Origin: Streptomyces sp. NRRL S-340
GTDB taxonomy: Bacteria > Actinomycetota > Actinomycetes > Streptomycetales > Streptomycetaceae
Assembly (NCBI RefSeq): GCF_000720185.1
Contig: NZ_JOIY01000025.1
Coordinates: 55,364-119,363 of the forward strand
Direction of reading: 5' to 3'
Length of the DNA: 64,000 nt
Under the pieces are notes generated by a model, which did not search any database, was not told the DNA's origin, and saw nothing but the letters and a program-made list of their open reading frames with translations. How positions within the stretch are numbered: position 1 is the stretch's first letter; the number at the start of each line of letters is the position of its first letter. This document shows, piece after piece, positions 63,112-64,000 of this stretch. The position numbers and the translations under genes were made by a program.

Positions 63112-63705
63112 CTACGGCCTGGTGTTCCATTCCGCGATCACCGGGCGGTCGTGCTCCGTGGAGAGCCGGCTGACCGTGCCCGTCGCGAGCTGGAACAGGC
63201 GTCCCTCGGCGGGCGGCAGGCCCAGCCTGCGGGCCGTCAGCACCCGCAGGAAGTGGGCGTGCGCGACCAGGACCACGTCACCGCCGTCGCGGGCGAGGTC
63301 CGGGGCGACCCGGTCGAGCACCCGGTCGGCGCGGCGGCCGACGTCCTCGGGGGACTCGCCCGGAGCGCCGTCGGCACCCGGCGGCACTCCGTCGGTCCAC
63401 AGGTCCCAGCTGGGCCGGGTGCGGTGTATCTCGGCGGTGGTCACGCCCTCGTAGCCGCCGTAGTCCCACTCGTGCAGGTCGGCGTCCACCTCGGCGCCGG
63501 TCAGACCCGCGAGTTCGGCGGTGCGCACGGCCCGGCCCAGCGGGCTGGTGAGCACGCGTGCGAAGGTCCGTCCGGTGAGGAGCGGAGCGAGCAGCTTGGC
63601 CTGTTCCTCGCCGTGGTGGGTGAGGGGCAGGTCGGTACGGCTGGTGTGCTGTCCCGACAGGCTCCACTCCGTCTCACCGTGGCGGACCAGGAGAAGGTCC
63701 CCCAC
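63112..63705 (-). CDS. Histidine phosphatase-family protein
   Basis: A 197-residue phosphoglycerate-mutase-like phosphatase with the phosphohistidine motif LVRHGETEWS at the start, the Arg in TSPLGRAVRTAEL, the Glu in LHEWDYGGYEG and the second His in LVAHAHFLR. GTG 63705. It lies six bases downstream of gnd, so it is probably co-transcribed with it and may act on a sugar phosphate. Confidence 0.9.
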   Translation of the reverse strand: MGDLLLVRHGETEWSLSGQHTSRTDLPLTHHGEEQAKLLAPLLTGRTFARVLTSPLGRAVRTAELAGLTGAEVDADLHEWDYGGYEGVTTAEIHRTRPSWDLWTDGVPPGADGAPGESPEDVGRRADRVLDRVAPDLARDGGDVVLVAHAHFLRVLTARRLGLPPAEGRLFQLATGTVSRLSTEHDRPVIAEWNTRP

Positions 63706-63711
63706 GACGGA

Positions 63712-64000
63712 TCAGTCCTTCTTCGCCGACTCGACGGCGTGGCCGCCGAACTGGTTGCGCAGCGCGGCGATCATCTTCATCTGCGGCGAGTCCTCCTGGC
63801 GGGAGGCGAACCGCGCGAAGAGGGACGCCGTGATCGCGGGCAGCGGCACGGCGTTGTCGATGGCCGCCTCGACGGTCCACCGGCCCTCGCCGGAGTCCTC
63901 CGCGAAGCCGCGCAGCTTCTCCAGGTGCTCGTCGTCGTCGAGGGCGTTGACCGCGAGGTCCAGCAGCCAGGACCGGATGACGGTCCCCTCCTGCCAGGAA
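63712..64000 (-). CDS. gnd: 6-phosphogluconate dehydrogenase (decarboxylating), 3' end
   Basis: The last ~95 residues of Gnd, which oxidises and decarboxylates 6-phosphogluconate to ribulose 5-phosphate. Diagnostic stretches are GTVIRSWLLDLA, EDSGEGRWTVEAAIDNAVP and the C-terminal RNQFGGHAVE. The gene continues beyond the right edge. The C-terminal part matches the short GntZ/YqeC-type enzyme (inference). Confidence 0.88.
   Translation of the reverse strand, partial: SWQEGTVIRSWLLDLAVNALDDDEHLEKLRGFAEDSGEGRWTVEAAIDNAVPLPAITASLFARFASRQEDSPQMKMIAALRNQFGGHAVESAKKD

Overview
The window is about 64 kb of very GC-rich actinobacterial chromosome. Third codon positions are almost all G or C, GTG and TTG starts are common, genes are joined by ATGA or GTGA overlaps, and the gene content (streptogrisin-type protease, DUF574-type methyltransferase, EboA cluster, ROK, LysR and MarR regulators) points to Streptomyces. 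No phage, plasmid origin, CRISPR array or rRNA was seen. There is one tRNA, a tRNA-Leu(GAG) at 37387-37471.

Left part (1-10.3 kb): the 5' end of a fatty-acyl-CoA ligase, a LysR regulator divergent from a BASS-type transporter, a quinone oxidoreductase divergent from its likely MarR regulator, fdhD beside a decayed iron-sulfur subunit gene, a KAS III enzyme, and GntR and ROK regulators. 10.7-20.6 kb is a sugar-uptake and oxidation block: an RbsA/RbsC/RbsB-type ABC transporter, a Gfo/Idh/MocA dehydrogenase, a TIM-barrel isomerase, a secreted GSDH-PKD-CBM6 protein and a secreted ThuA-DUF1080 protein. Together these look like a 3-keto-glycoside route. After a strong terminator, 20.8-29.2 kb is a tightly coupled operon that I read as an Ebo metabolite-traffic cluster, with an inositol-phosphate-synthase-like enzyme where EboD would be expected.

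29.4-37.1 kb, on the minus strand, is an oxalate block: a ThDP decarboxylase, formyl-CoA:oxalate CoA-transferase, an NDP-forming acyl-CoA ligase, an intact OFA antiporter and a degenerate second copy of it. The tRNA-Leu marks the edge of an accessory region (37.4-47.4 kb). This region holds a serine-recombinase tail running into the tRNA, wrecked pPIWI-RE and large-helicase genes, a WXG100 and RNase-A-like toxin locus with two immunity genes and an orphan toxin tip, a TOPRIM-like protein, and an AAA ATPase remnant fused to a broken NmrA gene.

The right part (47.6-64 kb) returns to core-like content: N-formylglutamate amidohydrolase, secreted S1 protease, phosphodiester glycosidase, secreted esterase, methyltransferase, GNAT, a Zur-box-controlled peptide/nickel-type uptake operon with a fused permease and an MFS partner, a TetR/MFS pair, an FMN/F420-type oxidoreductase, a histidine phosphatase and the 3' end of gnd.

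A recurring oddity is degenerate tandem-repeat arrays just after genes at 3.14-3.53, 8.77-8.93 and 59.64-60.12 kb. In each, the stop-codon context of the upstream gene is itself a copy of the repeat core.
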